From: Neurospora crassa OR74A
Taxonomy: Eukaryota; Ascomycota; Sordariomycetes; Sordariales; Sordariaceae
Direction of reading: 5' to 3'
DNA: 64,000 nucleotides
Assembly (NCBI RefSeq): GCF_000182925.2
Contig: NC_026501.1
Coordinates: 6,055,917 to 6,119,916, forward strand
Shown here in pieces: positions 47,543-58,997 of this stretch; position 1 is the stretch's first letter, and each line of letters opens with the position of its first letter. Made by a program: the position numbers and the translations under genes. The notes beneath the pieces were generated by a model. It searched no databases, was not told the DNA's origin, and saw only the letters and a list, made by a program, of their open reading frames with translations.

Positions 47543-49493
47543 TTTTCTCTCTCTCGCTCTCTCTCTCCGCACCTTTTGTCCCTCCCCGGCCATATTTCAT
47601 CAAATTGTCTTGGGCCTCGGTCAACCTACCAAGCCAGGTCAGTTGGAGAGGAGCTCGGCATTTAGTGAACTGCCCACTATAAAGCCCGATCAGTGTTCGT
47701 ACGTCGAGGAGCGAGAGATTTCATTTGCACCGCGCAAATTTGCCTCTGCAATTTCGCGCAGTGACTGACACGAAAGATCGATGATTGCGGGGACACGGTA
47801 TCATCGATCACATATTTGCAAGGGCATTCTTCAGTAAAAGACTTTACAGCAACAGAGCCTAGATGTGAGCAGTCCGGGTTTTTCTCGAATGTGATTGCAA
47901 GCCCACGCAACACTTTTGTTTGCGCTGCTTGATTTCCCATGGCGTAATTTGCTTTCGATGGAGTGCACCTGAAAGCTGAAGTGAACAACATACATATGAG
48001 ATCCACACGATATCACATAAAATCAGCAACCCAATACTACCTCAAACAACGCGAACTACCCCACAATCCGCGAGGAGAAATGGAATCCAACGAGACTTGC
48101 CGGAGAGAGGGGACAACCCTCGCTTTGTTCTACGCAAACCTAGGTCACACACAACAGTCCATGGACTCATTAGTCCCCGAATATGGATCCCTATCTCTAT
48201 CCTTGGTGATGCCACTTCCCGTGGTGTCGCACATTCACAAGCAAACCGGCCACTCACAGTCTCAGTTCCTGGACCCCGGACCGAAAGCTCTCTAGGATTT
48301 CTGGTGGCTCCGACGAATCTGCGAACAGGGTGGCCGCTTTTGCGGTTGCAGAAGGAAGGTCCGCCTCTTTTTGAGGATTCAGATCCTTGTGGGCGTTGCG
48401 TTGTAATGGCAAAGAAGAAGGTTGCAGTCACGTTCATGAAGGAGCCCAGTTGGTTGCAACCACTATCCACAACGCTTTCCCACAACGGACTGTGCAACTG
48501 TGTCTAACAGACGCCTAAACTCAAATTCGCCCCTTTCTCTTCTGTTTCTCTGTCTCCTCACATTCTCTGCGGCCTGTTCACTTGGAGGCGGCCGCATAGC
48601 GTAGATGTCATGTGAAATCGAAGGCTCACACCATTGCTTCCTCGGAAAGTGATTGGTGGGATGGGAGAGGGGATCGAAATCTGATATTTTCCTGGTGGGT
48701 AGGATCGGTTGGACATTCACCCAGGCGCACAGGCTTCCAGAGGCGAAAAGACCCACGAGAATGCAGACGAGCTTTAACACAGAGACAAGACAGCTACAGC
48801 TAGAAGAAACATTGCACCCGCGCCGCGGAGCCGGAAGCTATGGTACTTGTTACTAATGACTACCAACCTAGACGAAGAGAGATGCCATATGAGCGACACG
48901 AGCGACTTTAAACGGGAAGCACACCCGGGGTTGCACCAGCACAGGAGCAGGAGCATCAGCAAGAAAGACCTTGATGATGCGCTGATAAAATACCACGGTA
49001 AATGGGATGGCTGTGAACTATTTACTCGACCCAACTCCTGTACACCATCCAAAAAATCAAGACCCAACCAAAGAGCAGAATCAACTCTCTTCGCTTATAA
49101 CATCCTGTTCGTAGGGGGCAGCAGAGGAAGGTAGGGGGCATCTTTCAACGACAACACTAGAATCTGAGATCTAACAGATCCCTTCGCGTCATGTATACCT
49201 TGTGTGATGAGCTGCACAACCAATTTGCCCTGCTCACTGGAACGCCTAAATCTTCAGCCACCATCATCCATTCATTGCTAACCACCACATAAAGCATATA
49301 AGCAGAGAGACGGGTCTCCCGCCCCTTCTCCGTGTTCGGCTGAGGAATGCGAAAATGTGTGTGATACTGCATAGGATGGGGGTCGTTGTCATTTACCGTT
49401 GAGAAATGTCTGGTCCAGAAAGTACAAGTAACCTATCAGAGCAACCACTTTATTTCTTACCTACGCACGCAAGCTCGCCCACTTTCCACACAC

Positions 49494-49512
49494 ACCCACA
49501 CACACACACATG
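49494..49512. repeat. CA-rich microsatellite
   Basis: This is a short CA dinucleotide run with one CCCA interruption in the gene-free interval. Confidence 0.75.
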
Positions 49513-50500
49513 CACTCGCTGCTGCAGTGCACAATGCAATGCGAAATTGTTCTCGACGCAGGAACGTTGAGGGATATCTTGGTTGACCATCTCGACAAAT
49601 CCTCATTGGTTGATCTCGACGAGATGTGAAGATGCTGTGTTAAGGTAGGTAGGCAGGTTAGGTTAAGAAATAAATCATGATACCCGTACCTTGCGTGAAA
49701 ACAGACATACATACCTACACCATGTCCATTCTCGACGCAATATCATGAATTACATCACGCCTATTTCCACACCGGCCAGGCGAGTTTATCACGGTGTTAT
49801 CTTTTCACGTAAATGACCAATTCAGACCTCAAATTTTTGTCTTTGCAGGCGGGTGCAAGACAGAATAGATGAATGGATTGATGCAATCCGGGTGGCATTT
49901 TCTATCTGCTTGAACATGATCCCCTTACAGATAAGGGAGAGTGATGCATGTTAGCAAGTCACCGAAACCCTTTTCTTTTCACTACTTCTTCGTTTCTCCT
50001 TCCACTGTGTGCTGTGGGTGGAAACATGTGTGCATTCTCGTCTTCCTCACACCGATGCTTTTACCTCTTTTCCAAAATTGTCGAGGAGAAGGTTGATGGA
50101 TGACCGATCATGATTTTGTCTCATTTCTTTCTCAACAGTACAATAAAAATTGGGTGATAAGGATAGCACGAAGAAAAAAAAAACAATCATCTTCGGGTAG
50201 TTACTTCAATTCCAAGACAAGTCGAGATATCTTTGTGAAGCAATTGGTCTCTGGTGCTCACCACATGAAAGCTCTAGAATTTCGTTTCTTCATACTTGCA
50301 ACATACATAGCAACGCCGCAGCACTGCATACGGCAAGCTGCCCGTTGCCGTCTCTGCATCTGCACTTGTTATAAATGCATCTACACAAGTGGTCGAATTA
50401 AGTTATTCCTGCGTTTCACACAATCCCACCCCTCAACCAACCTTTATTGCTTCGAAAGGGTTGCGTCTTCAACGAGACTCACTTCACTGTTGAGAGGCAG

Positions 50501-50528
50501 GCAAGCAAGCAAGCAAGCAAGCAAGCAA
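50501..50528. repeat. (GCAA)7 microsatellite
   Basis: Seven tandem GCAA units lie in the gene-free interval. Confidence 0.85.
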
Positions 50529-50870
50529 AGTCCTACCCAGCATACCCTGGAATTTAAACCTCAAAAAGAAAGCGAATACCTGGTAGGTACCACGGATACC
50601 TACAGCTTCCATCCATGCATGTCCTTAAGTCCTCTAACCCGCATCGGCCCGTCCTGGAAACAACAATGCGCATGGTTTTATAGTGTAGTGGCTTGTACTA
50701 CCTACACACCTCTTCACTGGGTACTTGAAGGCTTCTAAAGCCTGATAGGTCAATTCCAGCTCGCACGACATGGAAGGGTTCAGTTGAACACACAATGGAA
50801 GAGAGAAGACATGTGGTGGTTGATGTTCCTTCCCGAGACACGGACCACTTTTTGAGAAGGTTGTGGCTTA

Positions 50871-50906
50871 CAGTTGCAGTTGCAGTTGCAGTTGCAGTCG
50901 CAGTTG
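50871..50906. repeat. (CAGTTG) hexamer array, six units
   Basis: There are six hexamers, five perfect and the fifth in order changed to CAGTCG. The array is followed within 20 bases by the 16-G tract. Confidence 0.85.
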
Positions 50907-50923
50907 CTGTGTGTCTTGGGCTT

Positions 50924-50939
50924 GGGGGGGGGGGGGGGG
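50924..50939. repeat. Poly-G tract (16 G)
   Basis: Sixteen consecutive G residues lie close to the hexamer array. Confidence 0.9.
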
Positions 50940-51125
50940 AACAATTGAGTTGTCAGTCAAGACATTGAAACATGTCGCCCGTCGTCGTGAATTGCGAGGT
51001 TGGCTGGTAGTTCTCGAATGTGTCCGAGCGTCGATGAGACAAGGTGGACGGATAATGGGGATGGAAGAGGCCGAATACGGACACAGATGGGAGCCACAAG
51101 TTCATCCCAACCATTTTTTCTTGTT

Positions 51126-51127
<2 letters not shown>

Positions 51128-51165
<38 letters not shown>
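51128..51165. repeat. Poly-T tract (38 T)
   Basis: This is the longest homopolymer in the window, 38 T, and lies in the gene-free interval. No target-site duplication or adjoining element body is seen, so there is no sign that it is a retrotransposon tail. Confidence 0.9.
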
Positions 51166-54100
51166 CCCTTCGTCTCGCCTCTGATTTGACTTGGCCGATA
51201 TCCGGACGAAAGGGATGGGATGCTTGCTTTATCTTTGCGCTTTCCGTCTTGTCTTGTCCTTGTCGCGCGAAAACGTCATGTTCGTGCACCACAGGATACA
51301 ATGGAAGTTAGCGGACAGCTCCTGCTTTCTCTCGACTTACTTTACCCCGCACATAAACGACGACCCTAGAGGTATTCAGGTTCAACTCCCGGCATGATCC
51401 CATAACCCATCAATAATTCCCAGTCCGAGCACGACCTGGAGTGTAATGGAAGCCAAAGAGTCGGTGTGTGTTTTGCCCCCGTGTTCCCAGCTGCTGTTCT
51501 CCGTTGCACAGCTTCTGCTTCAAGAAAAGAAAAGAAAAATGGTTCTTTTTTTTCTTCTTTTCTTTTTTGGAAAAGGTATTGTAAAGCCCAAAAAGAAATG
51601 TCGACGGGAGTTACCCCCGCGCGTGAATGCCGTGCGTCACGATGCAGACTTTGGGTCTTCGTCTCCTACGCTGCAGGGCCTGTACGTATACAACGTGGAC
51701 GCTTGTGCTGTACTAGGCCGCCTGCTGGGCGACCACAGTTTTAGTGGCCCGGAGGTGTGTTGTGAAGAGGTAGCCACTGAAGCTAAAGTCAGGGGCAAGG
51801 TGCACCGCATTGCCTTGCACCATTCACAACGGGACCATCCACTTCCCCGTATTGCCGGGCAGTGGAAGATATACCCGGCGTCATCGGATCTGTCTTCACG
51901 ATGAACAGAAAACAACAAGCAAAATTTTCTCCGTACGACTCGCGATCCAGAACGTATAACTTGTAAAACTTCTATAGTGTCCATGTTGTGGCTTGTTGTA
52001 CTTGGGTATAGGTATGTGAAAGACACGGGAACATGCTTAGGCCGCCTGCTGAAGAGAGAGCTTTCTCGTACCAAGCAACAATATTATTGGCTTGCGGGCC
52101 CACCTAGTTCAAGGCAAGGAAGTAGTATACTGCGTAGGGAAGCCTGATCCTACTGTGATGTCCCGATGTCTCCTTGTCTATTCAAATTTTTCTTGATCTC
52201 ATCTTCCTTGGCTGTTTTTTTCTGGTGATGAAGAAAGAAAACTTTTTTTTTTTTTTTTTCAAAAAAACAGCAATGGCGGTCAAGAGCCCCGATGGCCATC
52301 GTATGACGCCGGTCATTCTTCCGAGGTCAGTGGTCTCGGACAAGGGCATGACTTGTGAGGCTGTTGGTGTCCTGGCAAGTCCCTGGCAGTGCGCGGCGCG
52401 CGGGGCGGGAGCTGGACGGGGCTAGGATCAGAGCGGGAGCAAGAGCTGTGACACAGTTCAGGGCTCCCCTGGACCCTGCCCTCGCTGCCGTATTCTGCCC
52501 TGTGCCTGTGTTGAGTCAACAATGCATTATAGCAGCTACTGTAGCTAGGTAGTGTAGCTTCATGCTCCTAGGACGACAGGATAAGGACCCTGGCATTTCG
52601 TGATCTACACAACAAGAACGGGGATTTCGTTGATATTGGGCAGCAGAACGTTTCCGTCGCCTGGCTGTACAAAAGCGCAACAAGTAGGGTAGAGAAGAAA
52701 AAAGGTAGAGGAAGATGGTCAGCATCTGTGGTTGATGCTCTTAAGATCGACTGACCTTGAAGCCCGGTGAAGCTACGCCCATGATTTGCCGGTGTGCAAG
52801 CTTTAACATCTTGCGTCGATATCGGAACTTCTTCCCTGGCCTTTGGTGTTGAGCAAAGCAGGATTCAGAGAAGCCGCAAACCGCGGCACATGACCTTGCG
52901 CCTTGTCTATCGCCCTGGATTCAGCAAGGACGGGTAGCGGCTTTGCGGTTTTGGGCTTCCACGAGATGTTGATCGGGTTGCGACACGCTTGGCGACGGAC
53001 TATGGCATGAGGAGAGTTGGGATCGTGTTGAGGCATGACTTTTCTGCACGCAGGCAACAGAGTTGTAGCACACCGCAACACGCCTGTCGCCACTACAGTG
53101 GAACGTGGAGCATGGCCGGTTCCGAACAAGAGATTGTTGGAGTCTTGCTGCTATCGACTTTCGAGGTCTTGGGCCGAGAGGCCTGCCAAACTGGCCAATC
53201 TGTTCGCTGTCAGTCAACGGGAACCTGAAACTCGGGTTTATTGGTTTGTTCAATCTTGCACATGTCATGTGTTCTCTGCTCTCTGCCCTGCGTGTCATTC
53301 TTCTTGTGTTGCTTCACCAAGCCATTGGGTGAGAGCGAGAAGCAATGGATGCAGGAACAGGCTAGAGCATGCCAGGCTATCGGGGCAAATTGTCCTGATA
53401 GGGACAAGCGCCGTCTGTGAGCTGATGCTTGCCGACGACGCGGTAAAAGGCAGGCGAACCGTTTCTGTGGAGTAGCTGAAGCGTTGTCCCCACAACTGCC
53501 CTGGTCCCGGTCGGCCCCCGGTTTGCTGAAGAGGATCTCTCACCCGGAATGGCAATGTCAGCGATGAGACGGTGTTCAACAGGGGGCCGGGCCGGGTAGC
53601 TGATGGCCAGAAAATCCTTGAAGCGTAATGACCGAAGTCTGACACTGGAGAGTAGCCGGAGATGGAGATCCCCTCATCACCTCAGTCCGGGGGCCGGTCC
53701 GTCCCAGGATGGCCAATCTGCATCTTTTCTTCTGTTGGTGAGCGAGATGGACACCGATAGATCAACGGCACGCACGGGTGGTCCGCTGCTTCAGGATTGC
53801 TGATCGTTGTGCCTAATAACCTACGTAACCGTCAAAGAGTGTCTAAGACGTGCCCAAGGTTATCTCGAAAGAGCAATTTCGCACAGGCTCGAATCGGAAC
53901 GATGTCGCCAATCGATCCGCGAACGGACAGGAATGCGACGCGAGAGAGGAGGGAAAAAAAAAAAAAGAAGAAAAAAAAGAAAGGAAAAAAAGGAGTCAAA
54001 TCGAAATCAAAACCAAAACTCCACCAAGTGTCAACGTGAGCACAGGACTGTTAATCGCGTCCTCTTCCACTTCAACCCCACGGGTCTGATAAGCCCTATC

Positions 54101-56273
54101 AGAGTCGGCAATTCGAGAGGAGTACAGATGACGATACCTTAGGTTGCCTTATGTGGAAGATAAGACATGTATTCAACACTACCTATGTAGTGTATCACCT
54201 CTGAAACTCTCGTCGTGTTCGGTAAACCGAAGTCCATCCCGCCATCGTCAACATTTTGAAGACTTTTTGAATACGATTGGGCATTGAACGGAAAGCCATG
54301 AACTGATGAACCCGGTTCCTCTCGATTCGGAAACGTCAAGAAATCGCGGGGGCATTATCATCCCAAACCACACCCGCAGCACAGCACTGAGCACACTGGT
54401 ACAAACGCACATGCTGCAGGAACAACCATACGACAATTTCGCAGTATGTAAGTAGCTGCAACTATCATCATGCACCTGTTGCCCGGAAGACTGGAAAGTT
54501 TTTCTGTTTTGGGCGGGACGGAACAGAATGGCAGTTGGAAATAAGGGCGACTCGGGGAGAAACGGGCACTGCAAGTCGGGTCTGGTCGACTCCGCTTCTG
54601 GAGCTGTGGAGACCTTGAATTCAAGGTTATGAGTGGATGGCGGAGACAGGACGTTGAAGGTGGGCTGGTGGATCAGAGCAGATCGGCACGGCCCACTTGC
54701 GCCTAGGGTTAGGTCCAGGGTCCTGTGTTCAAAAGAACAAGTATCGATTCTGAGGACAAGAAAGACCAAAGCAATGGCGCAAAATGGCACATTGGGCGCT
54801 TAGCATTGACTATTCTAGGCATTTCTTGGCCTCAGCAGCCAATCAGCCATCAGAAGTGCCCTATTGATGTGCTTGCATGACAAAATTTTTGACCCAATCG
54901 CGTGTTAGACCGTCGCGATTGCCCCGCTTTCCAGTCTTCCTCCTCTTCCACTTGTCGCTTCCATGTCGTGACTCTGCAGTTAGGGTTCCATTTCCATCCT
55001 TTCGCACAACTCGACCTTTCACTTGCTGTTCCGCCGTTTACACGGAAAAAACAACCAACCACGCAAGAAGCTGCTGAACGAACCCCAGGCCAACCACCAC
55101 GGCGGCCGCCTCAATCTCCAGCACCTCATGGCACTGGACCCTTCTGGCGTGCTCCATGCTGGCTTGACACGCATCTGGCACCTAGGTATACCACACAAGT
55201 GGAAGGCCCTGCTAATTTTATCCTCATAGCTCGTCCTGGCCAAAAGCCACTCTGCATTACTGGATACGCATCCGAATGCACACCATCGAGGCCACTTGCT
55301 AGGCCACCACCTATGCCATGATGAAGGACACCTATCCATGCCATCGAGGACACCATCCGGGCTTGACATGCGCTACTGACGGTACCTAGACCCTTGAACC
55401 ATGCCCGTCAGGCTTATGGGCCGGGGGGGCCATACCTCTTCGTAGCGGCCCGGGAGACCATACATACCCTTCTCGCCGAGCAACGGCGAGAGTGTGACCG
55501 AGAGTCTTTTTCTTTCTTCCTCTCTACACTATCTATCTCTGCCGTCTCTCTCTCTCTCTCTTTCTGTGTGTGTGTGTGCTACGGCCTGGAAAAGATCCGA
55601 GTCCAGACGGTATATTTGCTGCACTGTGCTTGTCACCGGTGACTGCTGCCACTGTCACTGTCCTCGACATCAAATCCATCCATGAGCCGATCTGGTTCTG
55701 TTGCTGCAATTCATCCCATATCATATCACATCTCATCCCGTCTCGTTTTTCACCTATCCCAACAGGGGCACCCCTAGTTTACCTTTTACTCACACCCAGA
55801 CATCGATTGGAGACCAGTGTCTTCTGGCCCGTGGCTTACATAGGTACTATACCTGCACCGCACCGCTGAGGTTACCTCGTTACCCTCCTCCTTAGCTTGA
55901 AGCGCTTGCCGACATCGCGGGTTGACCATCGATTCGCCCTACATAACTCTCTGTCGCTGTCCGTCGACGTCTCACAGTCGACTTTCCTCCTGGTTCGGCT
56001 TCTTTCACTGTGACCACGCGGGTTATACCACAAAAAGTCACATGTTCAATTCATCATAAATCTACCCGGTTCAGCTCATCCTCCAGCGCAGCGTAGCGAT
56101 ATTGAGGATACAAAGATCGGCACTGCCGGCAGCCGCCAAAGAAAAAAAAGAAAAGAAAAAACAAAAACCAACAAGAAAAAAAGAAGAACCAACAAATAGT
56201 GGCTTCAAGCCGCCATTGATATATACCCCTCGCCTGTGTCACCCCGAGACCCATAGGGGATATCTCAATCACC

Positions 56274-58997
56274 ATGACTGCTAACATGGTAAGCAATATC
56301 AACATGTCCTTGGGATCAGCGACGCAGAGTGCTCACCATATACTACAGGATAACCTACACTATCATGTGCGGGAACATGACCGCCATGATGAAATGCGCC
56401 AAAAGACCGGCCCTCGGGTTGAGAGCTTCTTCTCCACCAACAATGTCAAAGACAGGCCAAACTCAGTATACACCGAATTTATGGAGTCAGACTGGGAGAT
56501 GGATGAGGACGATGTCTACAGCGATATGGAGGATCTGGCTCATGATGACGAGATCTCACCTCGCAACAGTATCGGTTCAGTAAGTCACTTGCACCTATTG
56601 CAAGTCCGTGATATGGACCGCTAACAAAGACCAAAGTCAAAGTCGGGCGGTCAACCAAGCTTCACAACAATGTCTTCCTACGACGAGGTCCAAACACCAA
56701 GATCGGTGCGCCAAAGAGGAGGGTTCCCGTTCCCGTTTGAGGAGATGAAGCAGGTGGAAGGTCCTAGGGGACCTCATCTTTTTCGCAGCTCCATGTCCCT
56801 GCATTCCGTCGAATATCAAAACGCCCTATCCCTATCGCCGATTACGGAACGGAAGGCCCAAGAACATGACCATTTTCTGCAACATACCGTTCATCTTACG
56901 ACCCTTCCAACTAGGAGCAAGCGCGACTCCGGGCCCTTCCGATTCACCGATGTCGAACTCGACCCACGAACCCTTCCAGAATGGACTCCTGAAATGGTTG
57001 CCCAATGGATGTTCAACGCCGGTGTTGAGCTTAATACCTGTGAGAGATTTGTGGAGAACGATATCACAGGGTCCATCTTAATCACCCTAAAGTTTGAGGA
57101 TCTGAAAGAGCTTGGAATCACCTCGTTTGGGATGCGAACAAGGGTCTGGCATGAAATCCACTCCATGAGGAACATCCAGAAGCCGGACCCTCAGCCCGAA
57201 ACTCCGATTGAGGATGAGCCAGACCGCAAGGTTGAGAGAGAGCTGCGGAGAAACGAAAGCGTGAATAAGCCCAAGAGGAAGGCGAGCAAAGTGAGGCCAA
57301 AGATCAATGATGTGATTTCTCCTCTCGAGTCAGTCTCCATTGTAGGCATTGAGCAGCTCATGCCCAAGCCTCACAGCTGCTCCAAGGGTGAGAACTGCGC
57401 CAAGTGGAAGCGGAACCAAAAGATGATTGAGGCGTTTAAGAAGGACCACCCATTTGTCAACATTGACGAAGGCGGTATCATTATGGTTGCGGGAAATCCC
57501 GGGAACCCGCAGACGGCTGAGGCTATCGACCCCTTTCGTCCTGTCTCGGACGCCATCCCGTCGGTTGTGGCATCCTCAGACGTTATGGGACCTGGAGATC
57601 AACCAACTCTACAGTATCTCCAGGAAGCCACTCTGCGAAATGTCATGTCGCGGGATCCCCAAGACAACGTTCGCCAATTTCTTGACTTCCAGAACCACCA
57701 TGCGGTCGGCTCGAGCGAGGTTCCCCCAACACCGCCGTTCGAGCTATATCCCCAGCAGCAAGCTCAAGGTCCTCATGCGAGATTACGTGCTCTTCCTAAG
57801 CTAGCCATCCCTAATGAGGGGGGCGCTGTTGCTGGACCCGTATCTGCTCGTGCAACCTCTGCTCGTCGTCAGTCGCAGGTAATCCCTTCGTTTCGCGAGA
57901 TGAGCGATCAATCTGCTTCATCTGAAGAAGCGACTCCGGTTGGTGTATACCGCTTCGGTACACCCTTCTCTGAGATGGACGTTCCGGTCACCATGACCTC
58001 CATCCCCATCATCTCTCGAGATGTTTCCCAGTCGGTTCCGCCTGATATGAATTACCGCCATAATCCTGGCCCTCCTACGCGATCTATGTCTCGAGCCACT
58101 ATCCGTCGGCCCTCCTTCCCTGTCATGCCTGCGCTGGATGAGAACTCCATCGTCACACCCCTCACTGCCGTGCAACCGCAGAACAAGTCTTTCTCTCGGA
58201 GAGCCACCATCCAGGCCCAGCGCCCTCTGCAGCCCCCTCCCCGTGTGCAATACCCATGGAGCCAGACCAACCGTACCACCTTTGAGCGCGCCATCGCTCC
58301 CATGCCTGGCTCTTCGGCAGTCATTGCCCCAAGCAAGAGTGCCGGCACCAGCCCTACCGAAAGCCATGGAGTCAGCAACAACCCCAGCAGCGGAAGCCGT
58401 CTTTCTCCCACCACCACCCAGCCCACGGAAGACATGACAAATGGTGAAGCAGTTTCCTACCAAGGCCTCATGAAGAAGCGCAAAACCAAGATGCTCCGCC
58501 ACGAGTGGCACGAGCACTACTTCAAGCTCCGTGGCACCCGCCTGACCATGCACAAGGACGCGGCCACGGCCAACAACAAGACGCTCGAGTACATTGACAT
58601 TGATGACTACGCCATTGCTTGCAGCAGCAACGCCAACACCTCCAAGCTCAACGCCGCCTTCAAGGCCATGCACATCCGCCGCGGCTCCGGCGACGCCCAA
58701 TCCAAAGAGGACATTGCCGCCTTCAGCTTCCAGTTGATTCCCCAGGACGGTAAGGCTGCCGTCAAGGGGCAGTTGCGCAAGCGGGAGAACAGCGTCCCTG
58801 GCCCATCGTCGTCGTCCGCCGCATCGGCTAGCGGGGGCGCTATCCATGGCGCCGTTAACGGCACCGGAAAGATGCACCACTTTGCTGTTAAAAGCAGAGA
58901 CGAGCGCATTGACTGGATGAGGGAGTTGATGCTGGCCAAGGCGCTCAAACAGAAGGGCGAGGGCGCCGAGGTGGTTGTCAATGGCAGCATGATTTGA
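56274..58997 (+). CDS. SAM + PH domain protein (fungal cortical/polarity adaptor type)
   Basis: The start is ATG at 56274. A firm intron lies at 56580-56636 (GTAAGT...CAAAG) and a likely one at 56289-56348. The protein has 888 residues if the latter is kept, or 868 if removed. Using the longer numbering, a disordered acidic head (DWEMDEDDVYSDMEDL) precedes a SAM domain at about 216-277 (WTPEMVAQWMFNAGVELN, DLKELGITSFGMRTRVWHEI). A long Ser/Pro/Gln-rich linker follows, with a Cys/His-like patch PKPHSCSKGENCAKWK. A C-terminal PH domain at about 712-872 starts YQGLMKKRKTKMLRHEWHEH and ends RDERIDWMRELMLAK. The PH core carries an insert. SAM plus PH suggests a lipid-bound adaptor of the Boi1/2 kind, but no SH3 domain is seen. 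It probably acts at the plasma membrane; partners are unknown. Confidence 0.88.
56289..56348 (+). other. Probable 60-nt intron that is stop-free and in frame
   Basis: The segment starts GTAAGC right after the fifth codon of the SAM+PH gene and ends ACTACAG. It is 20 codons long with no stop, so both the spliced and the retained mRNA encode the rest of the protein in the same frame. Confidence 0.6.

Larger units (their letters stand above)
41786..56273. other. 14.5-kb gene-free interval between divergent genes
   Basis: This lies between the starts of the zinc-cluster gene (-) and the SAM+PH gene (+). I found no coding frame with recognisable motifs, no convincing tRNA and no transposon. It has short tandem repeats, long C, G and T tracts, pyrimidine-rich patches and CCTA clusters (45411-45450). 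The longest ATG-started frame (50100-50738) is low-complexity and includes the GCAA repeat. The interval may hold long 5' UTRs, distal regulatory DNA or non-coding transcripts; none can be shown from sequence alone. Confidence 0.55.

Noticed and set aside
50678-50735. tRNA D-arm-like sequence (TATAGTGTAGTGG)
   Set aside because: No T-arm with TTCRA loop and no pairing acceptor stem at the right distance.
50100-50738. ATG-started 212-codon plus-strand frame
   Set aside because: Low-complexity and biased composition, includes the GCAA repeat (QASKQASKQ), no recognisable motif, no supporting splice structure; likely chance in pyrimidine-rich DNA.
51128-51165. 38-T tract as a retrotransposon (LINE/SINE) tail
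   Set aside because: No element body, promoter boxes or target-site duplication beside it.
51375-51405. tRNA T-arm-like sequence (GGTTCAACTCCC)
   Set aside because: The stem has a mismatch, the acceptor stem does not pair with upstream sequence, and no D or anticodon arm is visible.
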